Assembly (NCBI GenBank): GCA_003150755.1
Contig: QAMT01000004.1
Location: forward strand, 481,712 to 545,711
Direction: 5' to 3'
DNA from: Phascolarctobacterium sp.
GTDB taxonomy: Bacteria > Bacillota > Negativicutes > Acidaminococcales > Acidaminococcaceae
DNA length: 64,000 bases
How positions within the stretch are numbered: the first letter of the stretch is position 1; each line of letters opens with the position of its first letter. The notes below the pieces were generated by a model, which ran no database searches, was not told where the DNA came from, and saw only the letters and a program-made list of their open reading frames with translations. Shown one piece after another: positions 25,126-34,700 of this stretch. The position numbers and the translations under genes were made by a program.

Positions 25126-25881
25126 TCACCTCATATGATTGATAATACTTGCCATGCGCCCTGCACCGAAGCCGTTGTCGATATTGACCACGGCAACGCC
25201 TGCCGAACAGCTGTTCAGCATACCCAAAAGTGCAGACAAGCCTTTAAAATTGGCACCGTAGCCTACACTTGTCGGTACGGCAATAACCGGTTTATCTACC
25301 AGGCCGCCGACAACGCTTGCCAGTGCGCCCTCCATGCCTGCAACGACGATAACCACATTAGCCTCGCGTATAATGTCAATTTTAGAAAACAGGCGGTGTA
25401 TGCCTGCCACACCGACATCATAAACACGTTTAACGGTATTGCCCATAATTTCCGCAGTAAGCGCCGCTTCTTCCGACACCGGCAAATCACTGGTACCTGC
25501 CGTTACAACGGCGATATAACGCTTTTCATCCTTCGGCAAAGGCCTGCGCTCGATTTTGATAAAACCGGCGTCTTTGTAATACTCTGCATCAGGTACGACC
25601 TTTTGTACGGCGGCAAATTTTTCTGCACTGGCGCGCGTGCCAATGATATTGTCATGCACCTCAGCCAGACGCTGCATAATAGCCGCTGTCTGCTCAGCAG
25701 TTTTGCCCTCGCAGTAAACCACTTCGGCAAAGCCCTGGCGCAAGCTGCGCTCATGGTCAATCATGGCAAAGCCCAAATCGCTGTACTCACTGGTGCGCAG
25801 CTTTTCCAAAAAGCTGGCATCGTTAATTTTACCCTGTTTAAAATCGTTTAATAATTCTTGTATCTGTTTCTTATATTCCAT
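25126..25881 (-). CDS. larB: LarB, nickel-pincer cofactor biosynthesis carboxylase
   Basis: Carboxylates nicotinic acid adenine dinucleotide to give the biscarboxylated pyridinium mononucleotide, first step of the nickel-pincer cofactor. 251 residues, with a C-terminal PurE-like domain. Family segments are CEGKTAEQ, TAGTSDLPVSEEAALTA, YDVGVAGIHRLF, VVVAGMEGALASVVGGLVDKPVIAVPTSVGYG (seen in parts) and NSCSAGVAVVNIDNGFGAG. It starts the operon larB-larC-rnhC and the four envelope genes, with TTGCTA-N18-TATAAT upstream. Confidence 0.92.
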   Translation of the reverse strand: MEYKKQIQELLNDFKQGKINDASFLEKLRTSEYSDLGFAMIDHERSLRQGFAEVVYCEGKTAEQTAAIMQRLAEVHDNIIGTRASAEKFAAVQKVVPDAEYYKDAGFIKIERRPLPKDEKRYIAVVTAGTSDLPVSEEAALTAEIMGNTVKRVYDVGVAGIHRLFSKIDIIREANVVIVVAGMEGALASVVGGLVDKPVIAVPTSVGYGANFKGLSALLGMLNSCSAGVAVVNIDNGFGAGRMASIINHMR

Positions 25882-25929
25882 AGCCAGAAATCCTTTTAAC
25901 TCTCAAAAATAAGTTCTTCCAACTATATA

Positions 25930-25959
25930 ATTATACAACTTATAGCCTGCTTATAGCAA
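25930..25959 (-). promoter_or_regulatory. Promoter of the larB operon
   Basis: Minus strand TTGCTA (25954-25959), 18-bp spacer, TATAAT (25930-25935), about 50 bp before ATG 25881. A short CTGCTTGC/GCAAGCAG-like dyad overlaps the -35 side. Confidence 0.5.
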
Positions 25960-25978
25960 GCAGTTCAATTACTTTGCA

Positions 25979-26545
25979 TCATTTTAATGAATATGCCGTC
26001 AAATCAGCAGTCAGCAGCACACTGCCCGGCAAGCCTTCTTTGCTGCGCTCTATAACAACATTAGCCGTTGTAATAAGGCGTTCTTTACTTTGCAATTCGT
26101 TCAAAAAACCGGCGGCTTTATAAAAATTGCCGCTTAAAATAATTTTAAACGTCTTTTCTGCGTAAGCAGTTTTGCTATTTTTAGGCGGCTGAACAGGTTT
26201 TATGCTCTGCACATGCAGGTTATATTTGCCTGCCAGCTCTGTATATTCTTTGATAAGTTCAGCTGCTGAAACATTCTCCGGCAGCATTTTATAAGCTGCT
26301 TCCGCCGTTTGCGCCTGTTCAGCAGCAAACGCTTCATAGTCACGGTAAGTATCTGCAAAAGCGCGGTAATTTTCAAGCCGCTGCTGTTCTTCTATAATAG
26401 CAGCCTGAGTTTGCATAATCCTGCTTTGCAGCAGGTCAAGCGCCAGCAATTTTACAGTCAGGCATACTGCCGCAGCGGCGATTAAAAGCAAGCTGTATTT
26501 ATCGACGCGCTTTAAGTTTTGCAGCTGTAAATAAAATTCCTGCAT
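25979..26545 (-). CDS. pilO: PilO-like type IV pilus inner-membrane protein
   Basis: Bitopic inner-membrane protein, 188 residues: a short cytoplasmic N-terminus, one membrane helix at about 17-37 (YSLLLIAAAAVCLTVKLLAL), a coiled-coil region rich in Gln/Glu, and a C-terminal ferredoxin-like fold (FKIILSGNFYKAAGFLNELQ, RLITTANVVIERS). This layout is that of PilO, which pairs with PilN in the pilus alignment complex. It starts 3 bp after the PilM-PilN fusion and is the last gene of the cluster; no PilP, PilQ or pilin gene follows. Confidence 0.8.
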   Translation of the reverse strand: MQEFYLQLQNLKRVDKYSLLLIAAAAVCLTVKLLALDLLQSRIMQTQAAIIEEQQRLENYRAFADTYRDYEAFAAEQAQTAEAAYKMLPENVSAAELIKEYTELAGKYNLHVQSIKPVQPPKNSKTAYAEKTFKIILSGNFYKAAGFLNELQSKERLITTANVVIERSKEGLPGSVLLTADLTAYSLK

Positions 26546-26548
26546 CCA

Positions 26549-27997
26549 TTACTTCCTTTCAATCAGTAAATTAAAGGCAGCAGCAGTTCTGCCGTCAAAC
26601 TGCGCTGTTTTAAGTTCTGCCAGTTCTGCTTTGGCATTGCCTTTCTGCCCTGACAGGGCTTCCGCAAAATCAACAGCTTTATCCATAGTGGCCGCGTAAC
26701 CGCTGATAATAATTTCTTTTTCCTGCCCCTGCTCTATTTTCTCAAGCCAGCAGCCCGGCGGTGTGCTGGCTGCAATCTCCGTCAGCACCTGTTGCCAGCC
26801 TGTATTTTTGCTACGTAGTGTTTCGGCAAGTTTTAAATGGCGGCTTATTTGCTGATTGGCTGCCGCGGCGGCTTCGTAACGCTCCTGCCATTTGCCCGTC
26901 GCGGCAATTTCCTGACGCACCTTTTGCAAATCAGCCTGCGCAGTATAAAGCTGTACCAACTGCCACGCCCACGCTGCTAAAAAGCAGGCTACGCAGCAAA
27001 CCGCTGCCGCACGGTAAAACTGCCAGCGGTTAAAACTCAGCGTATTTTGCTTAAGCGGCATTAAATTGAGCCTGCTTTTATTAACAAAACACATAGCCGC
27101 ACCGATAGCAGCGGCAAACATATCAAGCTGCTTTAAATATTCGCTTTCTAAATTCTCTGCGAAGCCGATACTGTGAGCAATATTATTTTTAATAACATTA
27201 ATGCCTGCTGCTTCAATATTATCAATAAAATTATCAGCAGCATTTCCGTTGACAACAAGCTGCTTGATTTCAGCTTCCGGCATAACCGTAAGCAATTCTG
27301 ATTTTGCCAACGCCAGTGCAGTTTCTATTTCAGCACTAGCTGATGTATCAAACGTTCTCTGCAATACCGGCAAGCCATGATAAAACGCTGTTAAAACAGC
27401 TTCGCCCTCCTGCCCGGCATCCAAAAGGCAAAAATTTTCATAACCTTTGGCAAAAGTCTGTTCTATTGCCGCAGGACGCACAAATATCCCGCCAAGCGGC
27501 AAGTCCAATTTATCTGCTAAACTGATAAACACGTTAGCAATGTGCTGCGGCATTACAGCGGCAATAACCTTGTTCAGACCTGTGTTTTCGGCAGTTAAAT
27601 AAGCTGCGGCACTGCAAAAGCTGTCCGGCTCGCTGTTAAGCTCTTGCGCGAGTTCCCAGCGCACTGCTTCCTGTAATTCGTTATCCGGCATATTTGGCAG
27701 CTGCAAATTAAACAAAGCAGTTTTATCTGCATCGGCAGTAAAAACAACTGCATCAGCAGTTAACTTTTCGCGTTTAAAAATGCTGCTGATAAAATCATTC
27801 AAATCTGCGCCACCAAAATCAAAAGCATTATCCTGCAATTCTGCCGGAAGCTCTGCAAGCACCAGTTTTACCACAACCGGCACTCGTTTGCCGCAATTTA
27901 AAAATGCAATTTTTATATCTCTTGCGCCAATATCAACAGCGGCAATTTTTTTATATCTTTTTTGCAATAATCTGTTCAATAAAATTTTATAATTCAT
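26549..27997 (-). CDS. PilM-PilN fusion protein of a type IV pilus/competence system
   Basis: 482 residues joining two normally separate proteins. Residues ~15-330 are an actin-like PilM domain: IAAVDIGARDIKIAFL (phosphate 1 loop), ELQEAVRWELAQELN, and CLLDAGQEGEAVLTAF. After about residue 330 comes one membrane helix (AAAVCCVACFLAAWAWQL), a coiled coil and a ferredoxin-like PilN domain (WLEKIEQGQEKEIIISGYA). The usual cytoplasmic link between PilM and the PilN tail is therefore covalent. Such fusions occur in some Firmicutes. It begins 7 bp after the peptidase gene and has only a weak ribosome site, suggesting coupling. Confidence 0.83.
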   Translation of the reverse strand: MNYKILLNRLLQKRYKKIAAVDIGARDIKIAFLNCGKRVPVVVKLVLAELPAELQDNAFDFGGADLNDFISSIFKREKLTADAVVFTADADKTALFNLQLPNMPDNELQEAVRWELAQELNSEPDSFCSAAAYLTAENTGLNKVIAAVMPQHIANVFISLADKLDLPLGGIFVRPAAIEQTFAKGYENFCLLDAGQEGEAVLTAFYHGLPVLQRTFDTSASAEIETALALAKSELLTVMPEAEIKQLVVNGNAADNFIDNIEAAGINVIKNNIAHSIGFAENLESEYLKQLDMFAAAIGAAMCFVNKSRLNLMPLKQNTLSFNRWQFYRAAAVCCVACFLAAWAWQLVQLYTAQADLQKVRQEIAATGKWQERYEAAAAANQQISRHLKLAETLRSKNTGWQQVLTEIAASTPPGCWLEKIEQGQEKEIIISGYAATMDKAVDFAEALSGQKGNAKAELAELKTAQFDGRTAAAFNLLIERK

Positions 27998-28004
27998 ACT
28001 GTTT

Positions 28005-28640
28005 TTATAATAAAAATAAACTCCAATAATAATTTAATAACAACGGCGCGTATAAAACCGTTATAAACGCAGATACACATAAAAACGGACCAAACGGAAC
28101 AGCGTCGTTTCTGTTTTTAACACCTGCTGCAAGCAGCAGCAAGCTGATAATGCCGCCCATTACAAATGCCAGCAGTAAAAACAGCAACGAGCCTTCAACG
28201 CCAAGCCATAAGCCAACTGCGGCACTTAATTTTACGTCGCCGCCGCCCATGCCGCCGCGGCTGATGACAAAAATAACCAGCATTATAACAAATGCCAGCA
28301 TGCCGCCAGATAATGCGTCAAACAAAGCATCAGGCTCAACAAGCAAAGTATGCAGCAGCCCAGCAGCGGCAATAACCATAACCAGCCAGTCCGGAATAAT
28401 CTGCACACGGCAATCAATAAGGCTGATTAAAACAAGGCAGCCCGTTAAAACAAATATCAGCGCAAGCGGCAAACCGGGCATAAAATGCAGGCCGCTTAAC
28501 ATAAAAGCAAAACCTGTTATAAACATTGCCGGTAAATAGCTGCTGTTTTCAGCAATACCGCAATAACGCCTTGCGTAAATATCTAACAGCCTGCCAAGCG
28601 CAGCGCCTGCAATAAAATATAAAACCAGCCAGATGTACAA
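28005..28640 (-). CDS. Prepilin peptidase (A24 family) lacking the N-terminal methylase domain
   Basis: Inner-membrane aspartyl protease that cuts prepilin leader peptides, 211 residues with about seven hydrophobic segments. The two catalytic Asp are in SLIDCRVQIIPDW and in GGMGGGDVKLSA. PilD/ComC proteins usually have an N-terminal cytoplasmic domain with a four-Cys zinc site and methyltransferase activity; here that region is absent, so only cleavage can be predicted. The start is TTG 28640, directly after an in-frame stop, with a GTGGAG site upstream; no in-frame ATG exists nearby. Confidence 0.82.
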   Translation of the reverse strand: MYIWLVLYFIAGAALGRLLDIYARRYCGIAENSSYLPAMFITGFAFMLSGLHFMPGLPLALIFVLTGCLVLISLIDCRVQIIPDWLVMVIAAAGLLHTLLVEPDALFDALSGGMLAFVIMLVIFVISRGGMGGGDVKLSAAVGLWLGVEGSLLFLLLAFVMGGIISLLLLAAGVKNRNDAVPFGPFLCVSAFITVLYAPLLLNYYWSLFLL

Positions 28641-28709
28641 TTAGTAATTCTCCACTGCAATTAAAATTTGCTATGCCTAAAAAAGCACAGCTTCATAATT
28701 ATACAAAAA

Positions 28710-28744
28710 AATAACAGCAGATGCAACAAACATCCGCTGTTATT
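28710..28744 (-). terminator. Terminator of the pyrimidine operon
   Basis: Arms 28710-28723 and 28731-28744 (AATAACAGC-GATG against CATC-GCTGTTATT); on the minus strand it ends in a run of seven T, about 15 bp after pyrE. Confidence 0.85.
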
Positions 28745-28759
28745 ATAAAACCTATATTA

Positions 28760-29335
28760 TTATTTGCCGGTGCGGCCGCGTTTAGTAAACGGAATGCCTT
28801 CTTTGCAGAGCGGGCAGTCGTTCGGGTCATAAGTCGGCACGTCCAAATGCAGCAATGCTTCGGTGCGCATGCCAAAATCAACCTTGCCGCCGCTGCGGTC
28901 AACCAAAAGGCCAATGCCAACCGGTACGCCGCCATGTGCTTTAACAACGTCCAGCACTTCTTTAACGCTGCCGCCGGTGGTTACAATATCTTCAACAATC
29001 AGCACGCGGGTGCCTTCCGGAATCTGAAAGCCGCGTTTTAACGTCATTTTGCCGTTTTCGCGTTCGGTAAAAATAGCGCGTGTGCCAAGTGCTTTGCCAA
29101 CTTCGTGCGCCAGCAGGATACCGCCGGTCATAGGCCCGATAACAAGTTCTACGTTATCGGCAGCATAGCGTTCTGCCAGTTCCTGGCACAGCATTTCCGT
29201 ATATTTCGGGTGCTGCAGCACATTGAATTTTTCAACATACATCGGGCTGTGCAGGCCGCTGGTCAGTAAAAAATGACCGTGCAGCACTGCCTGGGTTTCT
29301 TCCAATAATTGCATTACTTCTTTTTCCTGCATCAT
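28760..29335 (-). CDS. pyrE: Orotate phosphoribosyltransferase
   Basis: Transfers ribose-5-phosphate from PRPP to orotate giving OMP. About 191 residues. The PRPP-binding motif is VLIVEDIVTTGGSVKEVL, and LTSGLHSPMYVEKF plus IGPMTGGILLAHEVGKAL are conserved substrate regions. The C-terminal CPLCKEGIPF has an uncommon CxxC. ATG 29335 (or the adjacent ATG 29332) is preferred because the longer GTG frame at 29347 lies within the GAGGTG ribosome site. Last gene of the pyr operon, overlapping or abutting pyrF. Confidence 0.95.
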   Translation of the reverse strand: MMQEKEVMQLLEETQAVLHGHFLLTSGLHSPMYVEKFNVLQHPKYTEMLCQELAERYAADNVELVIGPMTGGILLAHEVGKALGTRAIFTERENGKMTLKRGFQIPEGTRVLIVEDIVTTGGSVKEVLDVVKAHGGVPVGIGLLVDRSGGKVDFGMRTEALLHLDVPTYDPNDCPLCKEGIPFTKRGRTGK

Positions 29336-29339
29336 CAGT

Positions 29340-30053
29340 TTATACACCTCTTATTTCCGCTGCAATGCTTTGTGCCGCAGCTTTTTTATCTTCTGCCTTG
29401 GTAATGGGCCTGCCCACTACAATATGGGTCGAGCCGTTTTTCAGCGCGCCTGCCGGTGTGGCAATCCTGCTCTGGTCATTAACGGCTGCGCCCGCCGGGC
29501 GGATACCCGGAGTAACAATCAAAAAGCCTTCGCCGCACGCTTCGCGGATGCCTGCTGCTTCCTGCGGGGAAGCAACAACGCCGTCCATACCGGCTTCCCT
29601 GGCAAGTTTAGCCAAAGCGATTACCTGTTCGGCAATGCTGTTTTTATAGTTAAGGTCTGCATATTGCTCATCGTCGATGCTGGTCAGTACCGTAACGGCA
29701 ATCAGTTTCGGCGCAGGACGGCCAAGTTCTGCTGCTTTGGCATGCACTGCCTTGACAGCCTCCTGCATCATCTTTTTGCCGCCAATAGCGTGTACGTTCA
29801 GCATATCCGCGCCAAGCGTGGTTAAAACAGAAAGCGCGCTGGCAACGGTGTTCGGGATGTCGTGCAGTTTCAAATCCAGAAACACTTTTTTATTATGTTC
29901 TTTTAAAAAGCGTATCATTTCACTGCCGGCAGCATAGTAAAGTTCCATGCCTACTTTATAATGGCAGACAGAATCCCCCAATTCCTCCACGCAGGCTTTT
30001 GCCAGGTCAGCAGTCGGAAAATCAAGCGCTACTATCAGGCGTTCATCACTCAT
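29340..30053 (-). CDS. pyrF: Orotidine-5'-phosphate decarboxylase
   Basis: Final step to UMP. 237 residues, typical TIM-barrel OMP decarboxylase. The start LIVALDFPTADLAK and the catalytic VFLDLKLHDIPNTVA (Lys-Asp network) are clear, and GFLIVTPGIRPAG plus THIVVGRPI form the phosphate site. GGAGT lies before ATG 30053, three bases after pyrD ends. A long sequence between strands matches the Firmicute subgroup. Confidence 0.96.
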   Translation of the reverse strand: MSDERLIVALDFPTADLAKACVEELGDSVCHYKVGMELYYAAGSEMIRFLKEHNKKVFLDLKLHDIPNTVASALSVLTTLGADMLNVHAIGGKKMMQEAVKAVHAKAAELGRPAPKLIAVTVLTSIDDEQYADLNYKNSIAEQVIALAKLAREAGMDGVVASPQEAAGIREACGEGFLIVTPGIRPAGAAVNDQSRIATPAGALKNGSTHIVVGRPITKAEDKKAAAQSIAAEIRGV

Positions 30054-30056
30054 GGT

Positions 30057-31019
30057 TTACTCCTTTCCGCTGCGCAGGGCAAAGCTGCCTTCCGGCAGGG
30101 CCGCGCCAATCATATCAGTTAATTTGTCAATGCCGTGCCTGTCCATATAAGCCAGAATGCCATGGCTGATGGTTTCTGCAATGGCAGGATTGCGGAAGTT
30201 TGCCGTGCCGACAGCAATAGCGCTGGCACCGCAGAGGAAAAACTCTACCGCGTCCTCGGCAGTTTCGATACCGCCCATGCCGATAATCGGCACATGTACT
30301 TTCTGCGCTACCTCGTAGCACATACGCACTGCAACCGGGCGCACCGCCGGGCCGCTTAAGCCGCCAGTAATGTTGCCAAGCACCGGGCGCTGGCGTTCAA
30401 TGTCTATTTTCATGCCAATCAGCGTATTGATTAAAGAAATTGCGTCCGTGCCTGCCGCTTCGACAGCCAGAGCCATTTCCGTAATGCTGGTTACATTAGG
30501 AGAAAGTTTGGTAATAACGGTTTTGGTAAAATGCTTTTTAACTTGCTCAACAACAGCAGCAGCGCTTTCCGGACAAGTGCCGAAAGCAATGCCGCCCTGT
30601 TTTACGTTAGGGCAGGAAATGTTAATTTCCACAGCGTTTACGCCGTCAACATCAAGTTTATGTGCAAGCTCGCCGTATTCTTCCGGTGAAGAAGCCGCAA
30701 TATTGACGATAACAGGCACATCATAATGACGCAGTTTGGGCAGTGTTTCGTTTAAAAAGTAATCGCTGCCAGGGTTTTCCAGCCCTACGCAGTTCAGCAT
30801 GCCGGACGGTGTTTCCACTGCGCGCTGGCCCTTGTTGCCGGGGCGTGGCAGCAGCGTTGTGCCTTTAACGCACACCGCGCCGACCTTTTCCAAATCGAGG
30901 AAATCCGTAAATTCCAGCCCAAAGCCAAAAGTACCGGAGGCAGTGGTAACAGGCGTCTGCATTTTTAAACCGGCAATATCAACTGCCAAGCGTCCGTCAT
31001 ACAATTTTGCGTTTACCAT
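30057..31019 (-). CDS. pyrD: Dihydroorotate dehydrogenase B, catalytic subunit
   Basis: FMN-containing catalytic subunit of the NAD-dependent (class 1B) dihydroorotate dehydrogenase; 320 residues. TPVTTASGTFGFG and MLNCVGLENPGSDYF are substrate/FMN segments. The catalytic Cys of class 1 enzymes is in EINISCPNVKQGG, and IGMGGIETAEDAVEFFLCGASA binds FMN phosphate. It overlaps the end of pyrK by 7 bp and has GGAGGTG upstream. It works together with PyrK, which passes electrons to NAD. Confidence 0.95.
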   Translation of the reverse strand: MVNAKLYDGRLAVDIAGLKMQTPVTTASGTFGFGLEFTDFLDLEKVGAVCVKGTTLLPRPGNKGQRAVETPSGMLNCVGLENPGSDYFLNETLPKLRHYDVPVIVNIAASSPEEYGELAHKLDVDGVNAVEINISCPNVKQGGIAFGTCPESAAAVVEQVKKHFTKTVITKLSPNVTSITEMALAVEAAGTDAISLINTLIGMKIDIERQRPVLGNITGGLSGPAVRPVAVRMCYEVAQKVHVPIIGMGGIETAEDAVEFFLCGASAIAVGTANFRNPAIAETISHGILAYMDRHGIDKLTDMIGAALPEGSFALRSGKE

Positions 31020-31780
31020 TCGCCCACCTCCTCAGCCCAGAATACCGGGCCGTCAGTGCAAACCTTAAGGCGTTTGCCAATGCCCTGGCAAGAGCAAGAC
31101 AAGCACGCGCCAAGCCCGCACGCCATATATTTTTCAAGCGATACCTGGCATTTTACACCGTATTCTTTGGCGGCTTCTGCAACGGCCTTCATCATCGGCA
31201 CCGGTCCGCAAACGTAAATAACGTCATACTTGCCGCTGCCAAGCAGTTCCGGCAGTACAGCCATAACTGTGCCTTTGGTGCCGCAGCTGCCGTCATCAGT
31301 CGTCAGGTGCATAAACAGGCAGTAGTCCTCGTACAGCTTCGTCCAGAAAAGTTCATCAGCAGTACGGCCGCCCATAACAATCTCAGCTTTGCCTTTGCCG
31401 AAACCTGCTGCCAGAAACAGCAGCGGTGCAAGGCCCAGGCCGCCGCCGATAAGCAGCGGGCTCTTGGCGTTCATATCAAAGCCGTGGCCAAGCGGGCCGA
31501 CAATGCTCAGCTTATCGCCGCTGCAATACTCTGCCAGCAGTTTGGTTGCTTCACCGATAATACGGTAAATCATGGTGATAGTGCCTTCCGCTTTATTAAC
31601 GGCAGCCACACCAAACGGACGGCGCAAAAGCGGCGCAGTCTGGTTAAAAACCTGTACATTCACAAACTGCCCCGGAACGGCAAGGTCTGCCAGTTCCGGC
31701 GCATAAACTTCTATTAACTTTGTTGAACTGTTCAGGACACGTTGTCCTACAACCTTAGCTTCAACTATTTTTTTAGGCAT
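31013..31780 (-). CDS. pyrK: Dihydroorotate dehydrogenase B, electron transfer subunit
   Basis: FAD and [2Fe-2S] subunit that links PyrD to NAD. 255 residues. LLRRPFGVAAVN binds FAD, LLIGGGLGLAPLLFLAAGF the nicotinamide nucleotide, and the cluster cysteines are in ACGLGACLSCSCQ with a further Cys in VCTDGPVF. It lies between carB (3 bp gap) and pyrD (overlap). The fold resembles NfnA at 11745-12587; the spacing of the Cys motif and the operon place this one with pyrimidine synthesis. Confidence 0.95.
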   Translation of the reverse strand: MPKKIVEAKVVGQRVLNSSTKLIEVYAPELADLAVPGQFVNVQVFNQTAPLLRRPFGVAAVNKAEGTITMIYRIIGEATKLLAEYCSGDKLSIVGPLGHGFDMNAKSPLLIGGGLGLAPLLFLAAGFGKGKAEIVMGGRTADELFWTKLYEDYCLFMHLTTDDGSCGTKGTVMAVLPELLGSGKYDVIYVCGPVPMMKAVAEAAKEYGVKCQVSLEKYMACGLGACLSCSCQGIGKRLKVCTDGPVFWAEEVGEW

Positions 31781-31783
31781 ATA

Positions 31784-34700
31784 TCAGCCCTCCCAGGCAA
31801 GATCCTGCAAAGCCACAATGCTTACAACGCGGCGGCGGCGCATAGCGCTCATTACATGCTGCAATTCGCGTGCCGTATCCAGTGAAGTCAGGCAGGCAAT
31901 GGCATGTTCAACCGTCGAGCGGCGGATTTTAAAACCGTCGCGTTCAGCGTCGCGTCCGTGGTTTGTTGTATTGATAACCATACTGATATGGCCTTCTTTA
32001 ATTTCATCAAGAATGTTCGGGCTGCCTTCGCTTACTTTGGTAGCTACCCTTACATTTACGCCGTGCTCCTGCAAATATTCGGCAGTGCCGCCGGTTGCAG
32101 TAATTTCGTAGCCCAGGTCTGCAAAGCCGGCTGCGATTTCACAGGCTTCTTCTTTGTCCATATCGGCAACGGTAATTAAAATCGAACCTTCGTGCGGAAC
32201 ATTGATGCCGGCAGCAATGCAGGCTTTATACAGCGCGCGCGAATACTGGTAGTCGATAGCCATAACCTCGCCGGTAGATTTCATTTCCGGACCAAGGGTA
32301 ATATCTACGTTGCTCATCTTGTTAAAAGAGAATACCGGCGCTTTAACTGCCCAGTAATCCGGAAACAGCTGCAAGCCAGGACGGAAGCCCTGCTCGCGGA
32401 TGCCAAGGCCCATAGCGCATTTGGTTGCAACGTCAACCATCTGAATGGTAGTAACCTTGCTGAGAAACGGCACAGTACGGGAAGAACGCGGGTTAACTTC
32501 AATAACGAAAACTTCGTTATGGCGTACAATATACTGAATGTTAATCATGCCGTGTACGTCAAGGCCAAGCGAAATCCTGTTAGTATAATCAATAATTGTT
32601 TTAATAACAGATTCGGACAAGGTGCGCGGCGGATATACGGCAATGGAGTCGCCGGAATGTACGCCCGCACGTTCGATATGTTCCATAATGCCCGGAATAA
32701 GCACGTCTTTGCCGTCGCAGATAGCGTCAACTTCAACTTCGGTGCCCTGCAAATAATGGTCAACCAGTACAGGGTGCTCGTGCGAAGCCTTAACGGCGTT
32801 GGACATATAGTATTTCAGTTCGTCGTCGTTGTAAACAATTTCCATAGCACGGCCGCCAAGTACATATGACGGGCGTACCATTACCGGATAGCCTACATCG
32901 GCAGCAGCTTTCAGCGCGCCTTCGGTATCAAATACGGTATGTCCTTTCGGGCGCGGAATATTGCAGGAGGTCAGCAGTTCGTCAAAACGTTCGCGGTCTT
33001 CAGCGCGGTCGATACTTTCAACGCTGCTGCCCAAAATCTTAATGCCTGCTTTTTCCAGCGGGCCAGCAAGGTTAATTGCCGTTTGGCCGCCGAACTGCAC
33101 AATAACGCCTTCCGGTTTTTCTTTATCCAGAATATTCAGCACGTCTTCAATCGTCAGCGGCTCAAAATACAGCCTGTCGCTGGTATCAAAGTCGGTACTT
33201 ACGGTTTCCGGGTTATTGTTGATAATAATGGTTTCGTAGCCGAGTTCTTTCAGCGCCCATACAGAATGTACGGAGCAGTAGTCGAACTCAACGCCCTGAC
33301 CAATACGGATCGGGCCGGAACCAAGCACAACAACCTTTTTCTTATCGCTTACTTCAACCTCGTCTTCTTCTGCATAGGTTGAATAATAATACGGGGTTTC
33401 AGCCTCAAATTCCGCTGCGCAGGTATCAACCATTTTATAGGTCGGCACAATGCCCCAGCCCTTGCGCATTTCGCGGACTTCCTGCCAGGTTTTGCCAATA
33501 TATCCTGCAATGGTAACATCAGCAAAGCCCATCTTCTTGGCTGCACGCATTAACTCCTCGGTCATTGGCTCGGATTTAATGCGTTTTTCCATATTGACAA
33601 TGTTCATAATCTTATGCAGGAACCATTTGTCAATCTTGGTGATATCGTGTACTTCGTCAATCGTCACGCCGCGGCGGAAGGCTTCGGCGATAACGAACAG
33701 ACGCTGGTCATCAATCAGGTGAATGCGGTCATGCACTTCCTGGTCGCTCAAGGCTTTCAGTTCCGGCATTTCCAAGTGGATAAGGCCGATTTCCAAAGAA
33801 CGTACAGCTTTCAAAAGTGCAGCTTCCAGATTTCTTTCAATGGCCATAACTTCGCCGGTAGCTTTCATCTGCGTGCCCAGGGTGCGGTCTGCAGTAACAA
33901 ATTTATCAAACGGCCAGCGCGGGAATTTCAAAACTACATAGTCCAGCGAAGGCTCGAAGCACGCCGTGGTCTTTTTGGTAACAGCGTTCTGAATTTCGTC
34001 CAGAGTATAACCAACGGCAATTTTACTTGCAACCTTGGCAATCGGATAACCGGTTGCTTTGGAAGCCAGCGCCGAAGAACGGCTTACACGCGGGTTAACC
34101 TCGATTACATAATAACGGTAGGAGTTCGGGTCCAGCGCAAGCTGTACGTTGCAGGCACCGCGCACGCCGAGTTCGCGTACAATGTCGATAGAAGCCTGGC
34201 GCAGCATCTGCACCTCGTGGTCGCTTAACGTCTGTGCCGGTGCAGCAACAACCGAGTCGCCGGTGTGTACGCCGACCGGGTCAAGGTTTTCCATCGAGCA
34301 GACAGTAATGCAGTTGTCGTCAGCGTCGCGCAGTACCTCGTATTCAATTTCCTTCCAGCCGGCAACGCTGCGTTCAATCAGCGCCTGGCCGATAAGACTG
34401 TACAAAAGGCCCTTGCTTACGATGTCGTCCAGTTCTTCCATATTATCGGCAATGCCGCCGCCGGTGCCGCCCAAGGTATAAGCAGGGCGTACAATCAGCG
34501 GAAAACCAACTTCACGCGCAAATTCTTTAGCTGCGGAAACGGTTTCAACAATCGTGCTTTCAGGAATCGGCTGGTTGATTTTTTCCATCGTTTCCTTAAA
34601 CAGCTCGCGGTCCTCAGCACGTTTGATGCTTTCAATCTGCGTGCCGAGCAGTTTAACATTGTATTCACGCAGAATACCTTTTTTATCAAGGTCAATGGCA

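Noticed and set aside
24405..25142. Long plus-strand frame opposite larC
   Set aside because: It mirrors the His-rich and Gly-rich codons of larC; the antisense product has low-complexity Met/Val/Phe runs and no ribosome site.
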